A stretch of 63,339 bases of DNA from a virus: IMG/VR virus record IMGVR_UViG_3300028025_002225, positions 1 to 63,339 of that record; one strand, written 5' to 3'. The position numbers were made by a program, and so were the translations under genes. Positions 34,245-41,932 of this stretch are shown one piece after another. Below the pieces are notes generated by a model. It saw nothing but the letters and a program-made list of their open reading frames with translations, ran no database searches and had not been told where the DNA came from. Every line of letters starts with the position of its first letter. Position 1 is the first letter of the stretch.

Positions 34245-34850
34245 TTAATCTTTCCTTAGGTTGTTACTCAAATTATAAAACAATTCTGACTTAGAAGCTT
34301 TAAGCTGTAACAATAGCATTGTCTCTAACTCATGCATCTCTTGATCAGTACCATACGCTAAGATTGTTCTGATGAACCGTGAGGGACAATCATTGTATTC
34401 CTCAAGCATCGATTCAGAACTGCAGACATATCCATCATCTGTTGTTCCCTTGTGCTTTCCAATGTACTTTCTATCGGTGTCTTTATTGACCCAAAGATAC
34501 ACAAATGACTCACCGCTTGGGCTGTAAGCGTCAGATTCACTGGACACCTCTCCATCATTTACTCCATTAAGATGATTCTGCCATAGTTCCTTCAGATATG
34601 CCAACATAGGCTTACCCTTAGGTGCTCTCCACATGACCACAAAGGATGGTGATCCTTCATTTTCGCATAGATACTCATAGACCCATTTGTTATATAATCC
34701 TGAGTATTCTACTTCATTAACCTTAATACGAATCATGGATTTACCTGAGTCAGATGTATAAGACTCAACCTCATCAACAGTACATTCGTAGATATCAAAG
34801 TATTTATCAGTACCTGTAACAAACTTCTTAATTGTCTTTATTAAGTTCAT
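34245..34850 (-). CDS. GIY-YIG domain protein (201 aa)
   Basis: The N-terminal 115 residues are an unrecognised alpha/beta part (VMWRAPKGKPML). The C-terminal domain has FVYLWVNKDTDRKYIGKHKG, then FIRTILAYGT and a helix HELETMLLLQL, the GIY-YIG pattern with catalytic Glu. Possibly a nuclease used in genome processing or a mobile gene. It overlaps the upstream gene by 23 bases. Confidence 0.68.
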   Translation of the reverse strand: MNLIKTIKKFVTGTDKYFDIYECTVDEVESYTSDSGKSMIRIKVNEVEYSGLYNKWVYEYLCENEGSPSFVVMWRAPKGKPMLAYLKELWQNHLNGVNDGEVSSESDAYSPSGESFVYLWVNKDTDRKYIGKHKGTTDDGYVCSSESMLEEYNDCPSRFIRTILAYGTDQEMHELETMLLLQLKASKSELFYNLSNNLRKD

Positions 34851-35037
34851 TTAGTTTCCATTTGATAGCATCATGCCACATACCTAATGCGTCCATTATA
34901 GATGTGTATTCATATGAGTAATTAAAATTCTCATCTGATTCATATCGAGCAACAAACTCTGCTACAATACTATCATTATGGTGAGCAACATTATTACTAT
35001 ATGCTTTTACAAAAGCTTTTTGTTCATCAATATTCAT
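34828..35037 (-). CDS. Unknown small protein (69 aa)
   Basis: Starts MNIDEQKAFVKAYSNN. Helical and acidic with several aromatic residues (YEYTSIMDALGMWHDAIKW). Its ATG overlaps the stop of the membrane protein at 35034-35177. Resembles short aquatic-phage proteins but no family name can be given. Confidence 0.6.
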   Translation of the reverse strand: MNIDEQKAFVKAYSNNVAHHNDSIVAEFVARYESDENFNYSYEYTSIMDALGMWHDAIKWKLNELNKDN

Positions 35038-35177
35038 TTTGCTAACATATATAAGCCTACGTTACCGAAGGCATATCCAAAGTAACAGATAGACATTCCT
35101 ATATTACCTTTAACACCTTGCTCGATAGCAATGTAAAGGTATATAAGCCCTACAAGGATAATAAGCCAGCTACTCAT
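35034..35177 (-). CDS. Small membrane protein (47 aa)
   Basis: Starts MSSWLIILVGLIYLYIAIE; one clear membrane segment at the N-terminus and a second weaker one (GYAFGNVGLYML). ATGA overlaps at both ends with its neighbours show that it is part of the translated operon. Function unknown. Confidence 0.65.
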   Translation of the reverse strand: MSSWLIILVGLIYLYIAIEQGVKGNIGMSICYFGYAFGNVGLYMLAK

Positions 35178-35341
35178 TTGCTTTTAACACACTCATGTGA
35201 GTTACCTTGTTGTTTAGTTTCAAAGAATTTTTTGCAGTTAATGCACTCATATAGTTTTGATTGGACTATATAAGTGCTTCTATCTCCATGCAAACCACGT
35301 AGTCTACCAAAGAAAGTATTAATTTCCTTTAGGTAACTCAT
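35174..35341 (-). CDS. Small cysteine-containing protein (55 aa)
   Basis: Starts MSYLKEINTFFGRLRG and ends with CINCKKFFE...HECVKSK, a CxxC pair with later His and Cys that could bind zinc. Overlaps its neighbours by 4 and 23 bases. Function unknown. Confidence 0.6.
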   Translation of the reverse strand: MSYLKEINTFFGRLRGLHGDRSTYIVQSKLYECINCKKFFETKQQGNSHECVKSK

Positions 35342-35465
35342 TAACAAATTCTTTAATTAACCTTTGAAGAGCAAATTCAACTAATTGTTTTGTTTCTTCA
35401 GGAGTAATATCAAATTGAACTGTGGCACTACCATCTTCATGTTCTTTAACTTCAATTACTTTCAT
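35319..35465 (-). CDS. Small acidic protein (48 aa)
   Basis: Starts MKVIEVKEHEDGSATVQFD; a short beta hairpin then a helix (TPEETKQLVEFALQRLIKE). Its start shares a base with the stop of the gene upstream. Function unknown. Confidence 0.62.
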   Translation of the reverse strand: MKVIEVKEHEDGSATVQFDITPEETKQLVEFALQRLIKEFVNELPKGN

Positions 35466-35698
35466 TATGATTCCTTATGTACATGTTCGTCAATACTATA
35501 GATAGAATAAAAGTCATGAACTCTTTTAAAAGATTTTAAAAGTTTCTTGACTGCTTTACGATCTTTTTTAATTCCTATATGATATAAACTTTGATGTTCG
35601 TTGTTATCATATTTCTTTTTAAAAGACCAATAATTATCTTTTAAACTTTGAGCTACTGCTTCTGCAAAAATTTCATTATCAAGAATTTCTATTTTCAT
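35465..35698 (-). CDS. Unknown small basic protein (77 aa)
   Basis: Starts MKIEILDNEIFAEAVAQSL; helical, rich in Lys, Tyr and His (SFKKKYDNN, KAVKKLLKSFKRVHDFY). Overlaps the DUF3310 gene by 4 bases. The ending DFYSIYSIDEH suggests a compact conserved phage domain I cannot name. Confidence 0.6.
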   Translation of the reverse strand: MKIEILDNEIFAEAVAQSLKDNYWSFKKKYDNNEHQSLYHIGIKKDRKAVKKLLKSFKRVHDFYSIYSIDEHVHKES

Positions 35699-36135
35699 AG
35701 CACAATACCTTCTTTTTTGTATTTAATAAGAGCATTTAAGTACCATAAAGCTTTTTCTAACTCTTGTACTTCTTCATCTTTATTACCACAACGCATTAGG
35801 TATTTGTATACTTGACCAAATAAATGAGCTTCTACACCTGACTTACCATCAAGCATATCAACCATTAACTCCATGTATTGCTTACCTGCAGCTACATTTT
35901 TGTAGTGCTTAGGGTTAATGATTGCATCTAAGTTTTGTTGTCCAGAGAACTTAGCATCTAGCATAGCTTCTTTAGCTTTGGCTTCATCATAATCGATTTC
36001 TTTGTTATAAGCTTTAGCAAAGCTACTAGGCCACAATTGCTTTTTAGACCATTCATCATAGAAGTCTGATTTGTAGGAGTCATCACGAGGGTCTTTTGTT
36101 TTAGACCATAGAGCATTATCGTCATCAATGTTCAT
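35695..36135 (-). CDS. DUF3310 domain protein (146 aa)
   Basis: The C-terminal half has INPKHYK ... YMELMVDML ... HLFGQVYKYLMRCGNKDEE, then LEKALWYLNALI, the DUF3310 pattern of many phage proteins. These have been linked by annotation to nucleotide metabolism, but the function is not established. The N-terminal 65 residues are acidic linker. Overlaps the upstream gene by 11 bases. Confidence 0.75.
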   Translation of the reverse strand: MNIDDDNALWSKTKDPRDDSYKSDFYDEWSKKQLWPSSFAKAYNKEIDYDEAKAKEAMLDAKFSGQQNLDAIINPKHYKNVAAGKQYMELMVDMLDGKSGVEAHLFGQVYKYLMRCGNKDEEVQELEKALWYLNALIKYKKEGIVL

Positions 36136-36367
36136 TTTGTTCCTTAAATGGTATGTAAATAGTGTTTAATGTTTCAAAACTACCATCATCAAATTTATAT
36201 TTTATTAATGATGTACGTACTTTATCTTCATCCCATATAGGATGATTAAGGGCATTTACATAAGCAATTTCACCTGTTAAGTTTTGATTAGTATTCCAAT
36301 CAAAGTATTCTATTATTTTGAATACAGGTTTATTAATAAAATGTACTTTAGGCTTTTGCGTAGACAT
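36125..36367 (-). CDS. Unknown protein (80 aa)
   Basis: Starts [18 protein letters not shown]; beta-rich with aromatic residues and a middle segment [18 protein letters not shown]. Overlaps both neighbours (11 and 20 bases). No family recognised. Confidence 0.58.
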   Translation of the reverse strand: MSTQKPKVHFINKPVFKIIEYFDWNTNQNLTGEIAYVNALNHPIWDEDKVRTSLIKYKFDDGSFETLNTIYIPFKEQNEH

Positions 36368-36617
36368 CCCCGTTCTCTTTCATTTTAAGATCTTCATATG
36401 GTGCAGCAATACGGCGATACAACTCTAATTTAGCGCCTTCTAATGCACCCATGCAGTCATTAATGTTTTGATAACTTTTACCGTTTGATAATAGGTATTC
36501 ATTAATAATGCGTGTGAATAGATAATTCATTTCACCTGCATTACTTGTACCTACATTAGAGATAGTATCAGTAATGTATTCTAAACGATCACGATCAATA
36601 CTATGGATATATGGCAT
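36348..36617 (-). CDS. Conserved phage protein, DUF6899-like (89 aa)
   Basis: The start at 36617 ([14 protein letters not shown]) has a strong AGGAGG site. The sequence follows a widespread phage family: MPYI-x(4)-R ... [15 protein letters not shown] ... [18 protein letters not shown] ... [14 protein letters not shown]. Function unknown. It begins where the YubB-like gene ends. Confidence 0.72.
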   Translation of the reverse strand: MPYIHSIDRDRLEYITDTISNVGTSNAGEMNYLFTRIINEYLLSNGKSYQNINDCMGALEGAKLELYRRIAAPYEDLKMKENGDVYAKA

Positions 36618-36618
36618 A

Positions 36619-37128
36619 TTAACCTCCTGAGTGTGTTGGTTGATGGTCAAATTTGTTGATTAGAAAGTATGTTGTAATACGTTCATCTTGTTTTTCATAG
36701 TAGTCATCATCTTCATAATGATATGAACCACCATTAAGTGGCTCAACTACAAATTTGCTATCACGATAATAACCGATGAAGTCGCAACCTTGTTCACAGA
36801 ATGTAGCTTCAACAGTATATCCTTGATCAGTCATTTTATAGTAGAAAGCTTCAGGTGGACTCCATGCGGTATCAAATGTTACATGAATATAGTCTTTTCC
36901 GTTATCGTCTTCAAGGATTAATTCTGCAGCATCCCATTTAGTACCCCATGTAACAATGTTAGCGTCATACCAGTCATCATCTTTAGATGATGGAACGAAG
37001 TATTCAAAGAAACCACTTAAGAATGTTTCATCACCGCTATTTAGTCGGTTGATTAGTTCAGTTAATTTAGCGGCGTGTTCAGGTGTATTTGCAGTGATTT
37101 TTAAGCTGTTAGCTGTCCAGTTTGGCAT
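36619..37128 (-). CDS. YubB/DUF1281-like ferredoxin-fold protein (169 aa)
   Basis: Begins [11 protein letters not shown], then VTWGTKWDA and [15 protein letters not shown] ... YRDSKFV, the recognised pattern of the YubB (DUF1281/Api92-like) family found in phages and plasmids. Function unknown. The C-terminal 40 residues are acidic and aromatic. Confidence 0.72.
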   Translation of the reverse strand: MPNWTANSLKITANTPEHAAKLTELINRLNSGDETFLSGFFEYFVPSSKDDDWYDANIVTWGTKWDAAELILEDDNGKDYIHVTFDTAWSPPEAFYYKMTDQGYTVEATFCEQGCDFIGYYRDSKFVVEPLNGGSYHYEDDDYYEKQDERITTYFLINKFDHQPTHSGG

Positions 37129-37129
37129 A

Positions 37130-37294
37130 TTAGTTTCTTTTGAATTGGATTAGTATGTTTGGTTTATTTGTTAGTAATACACTTATTAGATACAAAGATA
37201 AGCCTAACACTAATGTGTATAAGATATAGAACCAGAAACTTGCTACACACGCAATAAATATTGCTGTTAGCATTAAGTTTATGAAGTTACTCAC
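37130..37294 (-). CDS. Small membrane protein, GTG start (54 aa)
   Basis: The GTG at 37294 overlaps the TGA of the upstream gene (GTGA). The protein has two hydrophobic segments (about 7-24 and 26-42) and a basic tail (QFKRN). It fills a 165-base interval between two genes with no other coding explanation. Function unknown. Confidence 0.6.
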   Translation of the reverse strand: MSNFINLMLTAIFIACVASFWFYILYTLVLGLSLYLISVLLTNKPNILIQFKRN

Positions 37295-37701
37295 AAATAT
37301 TCCTCGATAATAGTTTTACAAGCTTTATCTACAGTTGAACGCCATTCAGTGACAAGGGACTCAAAGAATGGATGGATAGTTGAGGCATCTGCTTTGAATG
37401 CAACAACAGGTTTACGTAGTACATAAGAAGCATAGAATACTTCCATAGCTGTACCATGTTTAGCGATTGTTGGATTATCAAGATTGACAAGGATAATGTC
37501 AGATTCTTGGATGTCACGTAGGTCTAACTCAAAGATACGTTTCATGTATCGTTGTTCGAAGTTATGGATACGTCTGCATGGGTTAAGGGTTTTGACATCA
37601 GCAAAGTTTAGGATAGCTTCTGCTGATGTACGCCAACCGATAGCATCTTCTTTAGATACATGTTCCATTGGACCAGCTAAATAGATTGTTCTTTGTTTCA
37701 T
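37291..37701 (-). CDS. Nucleoside 2-deoxyribosyltransferase-like protein (136 aa)
   Basis: The start at 37701 (MKQRTIYLAGPMEHVS) forms an ATGA with the preceding stop. IYLAGPM at the N-terminus, then RDIQESDIILVNLDNP and GTAMEVFYA with Glu, are the signature of the nucleoside 2-deoxyribosyltransferase fold. It may salvage or modify deoxynucleosides. Residues 14-17 differ from textbook members, so enzymatic detail is uncertain. Confidence 0.72.
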   Translation of the reverse strand: MKQRTIYLAGPMEHVSKEDAIGWRTSAEAILNFADVKTLNPCRRIHNFEQRYMKRIFELDLRDIQESDIILVNLDNPTIAKHGTAMEVFYASYVLRKPVVAFKADASTIHPFFESLVTEWRSTVDKACKTIIEEYL

Positions 37702-38003
37702 AGTTCTTGAAGGATAGTTAGTTTGTTTGCTGTATACCACAATCCACCTTGATTAGCTGGACGCATATGTTCTGTGTAGTCATCGATAATAACTAGACAC
37801 CATACACGATCTTTCTTTGATAGATGTGGCGCATCAGGTGCTGCACAACAGTGCCACCCTGGGCGATGAGCATAACCTTTTGTTTTGTGATCTTCTGCTG
37901 TGTATGTTATACCTTGTTCAAGCTTTTGTTTACGGTTAATAAAGAGTGGTCCATATGTACCATCTTTACGTTTACGAAAGAGTTTATAGGCTATTACTGT
38001 CAT
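37698..38003 (-). CDS. Unknown phage protein (101 aa)
   Basis: MTVIAYKLFRKRKDGTYGPLFI ... GYAHRPGWHCCAAPDAPHLS ... RVWCLVII matches a frequent style of small phage proteins with a basic strand, a Cys-Cys pair and a conserved RPGWH. Function unknown. Overlaps the next gene upstream by 20 bases. Confidence 0.65.
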   Translation of the reverse strand: MTVIAYKLFRKRKDGTYGPLFINRKQKLEQGITYTAEDHKTKGYAHRPGWHCCAAPDAPHLSKKDRVWCLVIIDDYTEHMRPANQGGLWYTANKLTILQEL

Positions 38004-38193
38004 ATGGTTCTACTTCAGTCCATGCTGCAAAATGATATACATTGTTGAATGCATCGGTTACATATGAGTACATACCATCAATGTTGCGTAGTTTGTAGAT
38101 TATGTTAGGGATTCCTTCATATGCGTCTGGAGGAACTTTAGGGCTTTCAGACAGTACAAATAAGGAGTGGTTAGGTAGTTCGTATAGTTTCAT
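37984..38193 (-). CDS. Unknown small protein (69 aa)
   Basis: MKLYELPNHSLFVLSESPKV followed by IIYKLRNIDGMYSYVTDAFNN; a compact beta-rich domain. It overlaps the next gene by 20 bases. The style resembles conserved phage beta-domain proteins; no function known. Confidence 0.6.
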   Translation of the reverse strand: MKLYELPNHSLFVLSESPKVPPDAYEGIPNIIYKLRNIDGMYSYVTDAFNNVYHFAAWTEVEPYDSNSL

Positions 38194-38231
38194 TTGTTTT
38201 TAAGTTTGGCAACACTCATCGGAAAGTTGCA

Positions 38232-38564
38232 TTAAGTGTTACTTTCCGATAAGTCTTTCATTTGGTAAGGACGGTTTGTATATAGATTACATTTTTGGTT
38301 AGAGCATTTAGCTACTTCTTGAATGCTACCACCTACACAGTCAACACAGAAAGCTTTGATAGCCATTAATGGTGTAACTTTACGATTAGCTTTCTTTTCT
38401 GCTTCTTTAAGAAGCCATTTCTCAAGGGTTTTACCACCTTTTTTAATAGCAATAGAACGTTCTTTACGCCATTTAGCTAAGGCTAATGCACCTTTAGCTT
38501 GCATTTCAGGTGTTAGGTGTGATCCTGGTTTTGTCTTTGAAACGTTTGTTGAGAGTTTCTGCAT
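38232..38564 (-). CDS. Small zinc-binding-like phage protein (110 aa)
   Basis: The C-terminal part has CVDCVGGS...VAKCSNQKCNLY followed by RPYQ, a four-cysteine pattern found in a common phage and prophage family. The N-terminal part is a basic helical region (KWRKERSIAIKKGGKTLEKW). DNA or RNA binding is possible but not shown. It overlaps the upstream gene by 59 bases. Confidence 0.65.
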   Translation of the reverse strand: MQKLSTNVSKTKPGSHLTPEMQAKGALALAKWRKERSIAIKKGGKTLEKWLLKEAEKKANRKVTPLMAIKAFCVDCVGGSIQEVAKCSNQKCNLYTNRPYQMKDLSESNT

Positions 38565-38703
38565 GGTGTTCTGCTTCCTCTTTAGTTAAGAACATTATTG
38601 CGTCTGTGAAAGATATTTCTCTACCTGCTACACCGTAGTACATACGATCATAGCCTTGTTTAGAAAATACGAAATAGTCAATAGTAGTTACTTTCTTGTT
38701 CAT
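38506..38703 (-). CDS. Unknown small basic protein (65 aa)
   Basis: MNKKVTTIDYFVFSKQGYDR, with an F-L-T-K-E-E-A-E helix in the middle. The final 20 codons overlap the start of the zinc-binding-like gene. No family recognised; moderate confidence because of the large overlap. Confidence 0.52.
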   Translation of the reverse strand: MNKKVTTIDYFVFSKQGYDRMYYGVAGREISFTDAIMFLTKEEAEHHAETLNKRFKDKTRITPNT

Positions 38704-38959
38704 CTTTGATATATTGCTCCCAATGTTTATTTACTTCTGCTTCAACAAGATTCCAGTCTCTGAGAGACAGTTCATCTTGTACTTCACGAATGAAGTGACC
38801 TTTGACGTACATATATACAGACCAATTAAATGAGTCAGGTAGACCTGAGTGTGGATCACCTTCATCAAACTCGTATTCACAAATTAAATTTACCTCAACA
38901 CCATTAGGAATGTTATCGAAGTCGAAATCTTCTAGAAAATCAACATTAAATTCGTTCAT
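38678..38959 (-). CDS. Unknown acidic protein (93 aa)
   Basis: The start at 38959 (MNEFNVDFLEDFDFD) forms an ATGA with the upstream stop; the longer frame would need a TTG. Strongly acidic N-terminus, then VYMYVKGHFIREVQDELSLRDW. No family recognised. Confidence 0.6.
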   Translation of the reverse strand: MNEFNVDFLEDFDFDNIPNGVEVNLICEYEFDEGDPHSGLPDSFNWSVYMYVKGHFIREVQDELSLRDWNLVEAEVNKHWEQYIKDEQESNYY

Positions 38960-39135
38960 GTGTTTTTCTCTTTGCGTTTTGGTGAACAATTTACATATTT
39001 AAAATTTTCTTTACCTTGTTGGCGATACAAAGCGTCCATTGCTTTGTAGCATTGTTCTTCTGTAGGGTATTCAATTTCTCTTATAATTCCGCAAAGACCC
39101 CAAGCGGCTGTGCAAATAGTCAGTATCCATGTCAT
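38956..39135 (-). CDS. Small protein with hydrophobic N-terminus (59 aa)
   Basis: Begins MTWILTICTAAWGLCGII, a short hydrophobic stretch that could be an anchor or signal, then EYPTEEQCYKAMDALYRQ. A GGAG site precedes the ATG by nine bases. ATGA overlap with the next gene. Function unknown. Confidence 0.6.
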   Translation of the reverse strand: MTWILTICTAAWGLCGIIREIEYPTEEQCYKAMDALYRQQGKENFKYVNCSPKRKEKNT

Positions 39136-39146
39136 GTGTTCTTCTC

Positions 39147-39734
39147 CTAGGCAAAGTTGTTCTTCTGCTTGAGTTTGGCTTCAATGGCTGTTGCAAAGAA
39201 TTTAGGAACCCCGTGCAAATCCAGCGTAGCTGCTTCAATTGCATTGCGCTCCTCATCCGTCAGCCTTACCCATGTGCGCTGTGGTGGGTGGGTGTAATAC
39301 GCAATAGCTTCTAATCCCATTTCATAAGCTTCTTCTGGATAAATTGCGGGTTCGTCAATTTGTTTTTCATAGTCAGCAATTATTTTTGCTTGACTTTGTA
39401 TGACTTCACGCAGTTTGCTAACTTCTTCGCTGCCATAAGTTGGCAATGATTCTTTATGGCATTGTTGGCAAAATTCTGGCCCTGCCTCACAATGCGCTAC
39501 AGGCTCTTGCTCAATCTCTTGACCCAACCTCTGCACTTCATACATGGCGTGTTCTCTGATGGCTTCTTTGATGGCGGTGATGGCTTGTTTGGCTTTGCAG
39601 CTTTCAGAGTGCGGATTGTAAGAAAGCACATCGCAACAAGCCCTGCGCCCAATGTCATCTTGTTCATTGTCGTACTTGATAACGTCTACAAAATCTTCCA
39701 ACGCCTCAAGCGCCTGTTTTATTGCTTCAATCAT
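39147..39734 (-). CDS. Betaproteobacterial-prophage-type hypothetical protein (195 aa)
   Basis: A helical repeat-like N-terminus (ALEALEDFVD...AIKEAIREH), a QEPVAHC linker, and AYYTHPPQRTWVRLTDEE near the C-terminus. This YTHPP-x(8)-LTDEE plan is common in prophages of Burkholderiales. GC content looks clearly higher than the genes on either side, suggesting recent acquisition. Function unknown. Confidence 0.65.
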   Translation of the reverse strand: MIEAIKQALEALEDFVDVIKYDNEQDDIGRRACCDVLSYNPHSESCKAKQAITAIKEAIREHAMYEVQRLGQEIEQEPVAHCEAGPEFCQQCHKESLPTYGSEEVSKLREVIQSQAKIIADYEKQIDEPAIYPEEAYEMGLEAIAYYTHPPQRTWVRLTDEERNAIEAATLDLHGVPKFFATAIEAKLKQKNNFA

Positions 39735-39946
39735 GCTTGTTCTCCTCTGGCTTTGATGGCGTCAATCACATCAGCTTGAAAACAATCATCAAATAATGTT
39801 TCTTTGATGATTTGTATGATGTCTTCTTGTTCTTTGGCGGCTACCAGTTTGACAAAGGCTTCAAGAAAAGGCAACAAACTAAATTCGTCATTCACAACGA
39901 TCATACCCGCCTTTTCAGCCATCTCAATGATTTCATTTTGTGTCAT
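39731..39946 (-). CDS. Prophage-type hypothetical protein (71 aa)
   Basis: MTQNEIIEMAEKAGM ... LEAFVKLVAAKEQEDI ... DAIKARGEQA follows a pattern seen in betaproteobacterial phages and prophages and pairs with the preceding gene by ATGA overlap. Probably co-acquired. Function unknown. Confidence 0.6.
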   Translation of the reverse strand: MTQNEIIEMAEKAGMIVVNDEFSLLPFLEAFVKLVAAKEQEDIIQIIKETLFDDCFQADVIDAIKARGEQA

Positions 39947-40080
39947 TGTAACACCTGTAGAATCATATTAATAGCTTGTATTAAGATCATTTGTTCTTGT
40001 GGATGAAGTTCATTCCAAGGACGACTTGGTTGAGGCCACTTTTTACGGATAGCTTCATAGAATTGTTCAACATCAGACAT
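39943..40080 (-). CDS. Small protein (45 aa)
   Basis: MSDVEQFYEAIRKKWPQPSR ... WNELHPQEQMILIQAINMIL is a compact conserved style I associate with aquatic phages. ATGA overlap with the downstream gene and 8-base overlap with the upstream one. Function unknown. Confidence 0.62.
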   Translation of the reverse strand: MSDVEQFYEAIRKKWPQPSRPWNELHPQEQMILIQAINMILQVLQ

Positions 40081-40285
40081 ATATACCCCATTTGTTGCAT
40101 TTAGCTTTGGTGCTTGGTTTAAGTTTCTTTTTATGACATACTTTAAGTTTAGAAGACATTTTAGCTTTTAGACTTAATTGGTGGGATGTCATTGGTGTGG
40201 GTGACTTGGGTAACAAGATTGCTAATCCTGTGTACCCAAAGCATAATGCAAAGATAATAAGTTTTAACTTATTTAAGGTTTGCAA
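40073..40285 (-). CDS. Small basic protein with signal-like N-terminus (70 aa)
   Basis: A hydrophobic N-terminal segment (LKLIIFALCFGYTGLAILL) followed by a very basic tail with two cysteines (KVCHKKKLKPSTKAKCNKWG). It could be membrane anchored or exported. Function unknown. Overlaps the next gene by 17 bases. Confidence 0.58.
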   Translation of the reverse strand: MQTLNKLKLIIFALCFGYTGLAILLPKSPTPMTSHQLSLKAKMSSKLKVCHKKKLKPSTKAKCNKWGIYV

Positions 40286-40481
40286 CTTCTTCTCTTACTG
40301 CTTTTAGAAAGTTGATTAGTTCATCGATGTCTTCAGCACAGAAGTAGTAGTCATTAATTGTGATTTGAACGTCAGTGCTATTGAATTTATATTCGATGTC
40401 AGCAGAGTTATCAAAGGTATGTGTACCTTTTGGGTAATCAAGGTTTACTACTGTATTTGTGTTAAAGTTATATTTTTTCAT
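40269..40481 (-). CDS. Unknown small protein (70 aa)
   Basis: A beta-rich N-terminal half (VVNLDYPKGTHTFDNSADIEY), then DIDELINFLKAVREEVANL helix. Starts at the stop of the coiled-coil gene upstream. Function unknown. Confidence 0.6.
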   Translation of the reverse strand: MKKYNFNTNTVVNLDYPKGTHTFDNSADIEYKFNSTDVQITINDYYFCAEDIDELINFLKAVREEVANLK

Positions 40482-40867
40482 TATAGGCTTTCAATCATTT
40501 CTAGGACTTCAGAAGCATCATCTGCTAAGTATAGTTTGTCTTCGATAGCAGTACGTTGTTTATCAATATCTTCACGTAATTTAGTTAGTAGTGCTTGATG
40601 CTGTTTGTATTCATCCATGAAACCTACATTATCTTCAATTAATTCACGAATACCATTAGAAAAGTAGTAACCATTGTCATATTTCTTTTTGAATGTTTCA
40701 AAAGACATAACTTCACCTGAGTACAATGCTTTATATACTTTTTCAGCATCATATCGAGGGTCTTTTACTTCAGGAATACTGTTTTGTAGATTATTAAGTT
40801 TTTCATCTAGTTTGTTATTAGCACGTTTAACAGCGTATTTGACTTGATCTTTGTTTAGTTTAGCCAT
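40481..40867 (-). CDS. Coiled-coil protein (128 aa)
   Basis: Long charged helices (KLNKDQVKYAVKRANNKLDE ... LLTKLREDIDKQRTAIED) around a short YYFSNGIRELI centre. First gene after the terminator at 40892. Function unknown. Confidence 0.62.
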   Translation of the reverse strand: MAKLNKDQVKYAVKRANNKLDEKLNNLQNSIPEVKDPRYDAEKVYKALYSGEVMSFETFKKKYDNGYYFSNGIRELIEDNVGFMDEYKQHQALLTKLREDIDKQRTAIEDKLYLADDASEVLEMIESL

Positions 40868-40891
40868 GATATTACCTTTGATTATGAGCGA

Positions 40892-40930
40892 ATAAAAACC
40901 CCTTAAAGAGGATTCCTTAAGGGGTTATTT
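40892..40930 (-). terminator. Terminator after the SSB gene
   Basis: On the minus strand AACCCCTTAAGGA pairs with the following CTTTAAGGGGTT and is followed by TTTTTATT. It lies six bases after the SSB stop. The stem is nearly the same as the terminator at 20151, so both may derive from one element. Partial read-through would set SSB far above the genes downstream. Confidence 0.78.
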
Positions 40931-40935
40931 ATCAT

Positions 40936-41445
40936 TTAGAATGGTGAATCATCAGAAGATGATGAAGATGTATCATCAGACTCGGTAGCATCAAAGTCTA
41001 CAAAGTTTTCATTATTACGTTCATATTTAACAAGTTTAGTTACTTGAACAGCAGTGAGCATGTTGGAGATACCTGACTTAGTAACTTTACCATTAGGTGC
41101 TTTGATTTCATAAGGTTTCTGCATAACCATTACGTTACCGATAGAACCATTACCAATGAGCTTAGAGTCAAGAGGATTCTTAGCATTATCTACAACACGT
41201 ACTTTAACAGCATCAGTTCCATCAGCTTTAAGAGCTTTCTTCTTGAGGTTAATAGAGATTTTACCACCATCAATAGACTTAACTTTACCGAAAGCAGATA
41301 ATTCTTTTTCACGTTTCTTGGGAGCTTGGATTTGTAGTTCATACTGTAGAGTACCGAATGGATCAACTGGCTTGTCTAATTTAGCCCAATGTAATTCTAC
41401 ATCTTTGATGATTACGTTTACTGTGTCATTGATTGCTGTTGTCAT
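40936..41445 (-). CDS. Single-stranded DNA-binding protein, T7 gp2.5-like (169 aa)
   Basis: The N-terminal OB-like part has VELHWAKLDKPVDPFGTLQYELQI, a pattern of phage gp2.5-type SSBs, and the protein ends with an acidic Ser/Asp tail terminating in Phe (SSDDSPF), as in gp2.5, where the tail contacts polymerase and helicase. It protects single strands and supports recombination. A phage promoter (42043) points to it, and a terminator directly follows, suggesting high, separate expression. Confidence 0.82.
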   Translation of the reverse strand: MTTAINDTVNVIIKDVELHWAKLDKPVDPFGTLQYELQIQAPKKREKELSAFGKVKSIDGGKISINLKKKALKADGTDAVKVRVVDNAKNPLDSKLIGNGSIGNVMVMQKPYEIKAPNGKVTKSGISNMLTAVQVTKLVKYERNNENFVDFDATESDDTSSSSSDDSPF

Positions 41446-41476
41446 GATATATTTTTCCTATGGATTTAAGTGTGTA

Positions 41477-41499
41477 AGAGTAGTCCCCTAATAGAGATA
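41477..41499 (+). promoter_or_regulatory. Putative phage RNAP promoter before the small terminase-like gene
   Basis: AGAGTAGTCCCCTAATAGAGATA; identical to the copy at 45863 over 20 bases. It drives the isolated + strand gene at 41547, with a terminator directly after that gene. It faces the opposite promoter at 42043. Confidence 0.75.
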
Positions 41500-41546
41500 G
41501 CGTAGTTATCACTACTCTATAGGAGACATTATATGAAGGAGAGATT

Positions 41547-41927
41547 ATGCCTAGAAGCATACACCCAAATTCATTAGCTAATTTGAAGGTTATTACGTCT
41601 GAGACTGCAAGAGCTGCTCAATTAAAGAGTGCTGCATCAAAGTCATTAAACCACAAAATGGCTGAAGAATTTAAGATTTCAGCTAAAGCTTTTCAGAAAG
41701 CTCTAGTAGATTTACCACAAGTATCATCATTAGATGTACTTAGAATGGCAATGTTCAAAGCCCTTCAAGAAGATAACTTTGAAGATGCAGCAAGATACGC
41801 TAATATGATAGCAGAGTATGAGAATCCTAAGCTAGCTCGGATTGAACAGACTAATACTAACAAGACAGTGGATCTTACTGATGAAGAACTTAAGAAGATT
41901 ATCTCTGAAGAAGGTCTTCAAGAATAG
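41547..41927 (+). CDS. Small terminase subunit candidate (126 aa)
   Basis: A helical protein with VSSLDVLRMAMFKALQEDNFEDAARYANMIAEYE, then PKLARIEQT and a C-terminal DLTDEELKKII. This order is what I know from small terminase subunits of aquatic podoviruses. It would recognise phage DNA and regulate the large subunit. GGAG lies before the ATG. It is 4 kb from the large terminase gene, with oppositely oriented genes between. Flanked by its own promoter and terminator. Confidence 0.68.
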   Translation: MPRSIHPNSLANLKVITSETARAAQLKSAASKSLNHKMAEEFKISAKAFQKALVDLPQVSSLDVLRMAMFKALQEDNFEDAARYANMIAEYENPKLARIEQTNTNKTVDLTDEELKKIISEEGLQE

Positions 41928-41932
41928 TAATC

